From NCBI GenBank assembly GCA_035544635.1, contig DATKDQ010000338.1:1-13774 (forward strand): a stretch of DNA of 13,774 bases, read 5' to 3'. The notes under the pieces are model-generated. The model was not told where the DNA came from. It did not search any database and saw only the letters and a program-made list of their open reading frames with translations. A program made the position numbers and the translations under genes. This document shows, in pieces, positions 13,496 to 13,774 of this stretch. Source of the DNA: DATAFT01 sp035544635 (lineage in GTDB: Bacteria; Acidobacteriota; Thermoanaerobaculia; Multivoradales; Multivoraceae). Position 1 is the stretch's first letter. Each line of letters starts with the position of its first letter.

Positions 13496-13774
13496 TCAAG
13501 CGGTCCGCTCCGACCCGCCTTCGCCGTCGAGGTACACGAACGAGCGCTCGATCTGGTCGTGGCTTCCGACCAGCACCAGGTAGTCGCCGGCCTCGAGACG
13601 GAGCTCGGGGGACGGATTGACGAAGGACTGCTCACCGCGCACCACCGCGATCACGCTCGATCCGCCGGCCGAGCGCAAGTCGAGATCGCGCAGCGTATGG
13701 CCGGCGAGCCGGCCGTCGCCGGTGACGCGGAAGAGATCCGTGGTGCCGGCCTCGAGCGCCTCGATCACCGCCTG
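13496..13774 (-). CDS. C-terminal RCK_C (TrkA_C) domain of a cation transporter, partial
   Basis: The frame is open through the right window edge (QAVIEALEAGTTDLF...) and ends at 13498-13496; 92 residues are visible. GHTLRDLDLRSAGGSSVIAVVRGEQSFVNPSPELRLEAGDYLVLVGSHDQIERSFVYL follows the RCK_C/TrkA_C pattern. This ~70-residue regulatory domain binds small ligands and ends K+ channels, TrkA subunits and CPA2-type cation/proton antiporters. The C-terminal placement with only a short tail (DGEGGSERTA) and the preceding linker are most like a CPA2 (Kef-type) antiporter, but the transport part is outside the window, so TrkA or a channel subunit remains possible. The start lies beyond the window. 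A 152-nt gap separates it from repeat copy B. Confidence 0.8.
   Translation of the reverse strand, partial: QAVIEALEAGTTDLFRVTGDGRLAGHTLRDLDLRSAGGSSVIAVVRGEQSFVNPSPELRLEAGDYLVLVGSHDQIERSFVYLDGEGGSERTA

Overview
The window is about 13.8 kb of very GC-rich bacterial DNA with tightly packed genes. The type IV pilus block pilT-pilC-pilS-pilR, the large YfhO-like membrane protein, the Moco genes and a dockerin-like/FG-GAP protein fit a Gram-negative, multi-gene-family lineage of the Acidobacteriota, Myxococcota or former Deltaproteobacteria type. The sequence alone does not fix the phylum.

Layout. (1) 3-557 (+): C-terminal part of a lipoprotein cut by the window edge. (2) 631-6192 (+): pilus retraction ATPase PilT, inner-membrane platform PilC, sensor kinase PilS and the sigma-54-dependent regulator PilR, with pilS/pilR overlapping by 4 nt. 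pilB and pilA are not next to them. (3) 6195-6365: a convergent intergenic region with a terminator-like hairpin, a copy of a two-hairpin repeat (copy A), and an 83-bp palindromic MITE-like insertion splitting that repeat. (4) 10556 to 6365 (-): a probable operon of a FmdB-type zinc-ribbon protein, a 974-aa YfhO-like multi-pass membrane protein and an XdhC-family Moco chaperone. (5) 10667-11878 (+): moeA, divergent from the operon, with repeat copy C between them. (6) 11879-12061: a convergent gap with three different palindromes, one a perfect GAAC-N4-GTTC operator-like site. (7) 13271 to 12062 (-): a decayed stretch. It holds a PhyH-type dioxygenase whose catalytic middle is missing, and the frameshifted C-terminal end of an FG-GAP/dockerin-like protein. 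Repeat copy B sits directly in front of the phyH start codon. (8) 13496-13774 (-): the C-terminal RCK_C (TrkA_C) domain of a cation transporter cut by the right edge.

The main novelty is non-coding. Three intergenic copies of one two-hairpin element keep their architecture (a short GC hairpin, a 12-13 nt linker, and a long hairpin with an invariant GGA/GGA internal loop) while stem sequences change in a pairing-preserving way. Copies A and B are 59/65 identical once a 79-bp insertion is removed from A, so copy B acts as the empty site that defines the insertion and its CTAG (or TA) duplication. Function and family spread cannot be settled from this window.
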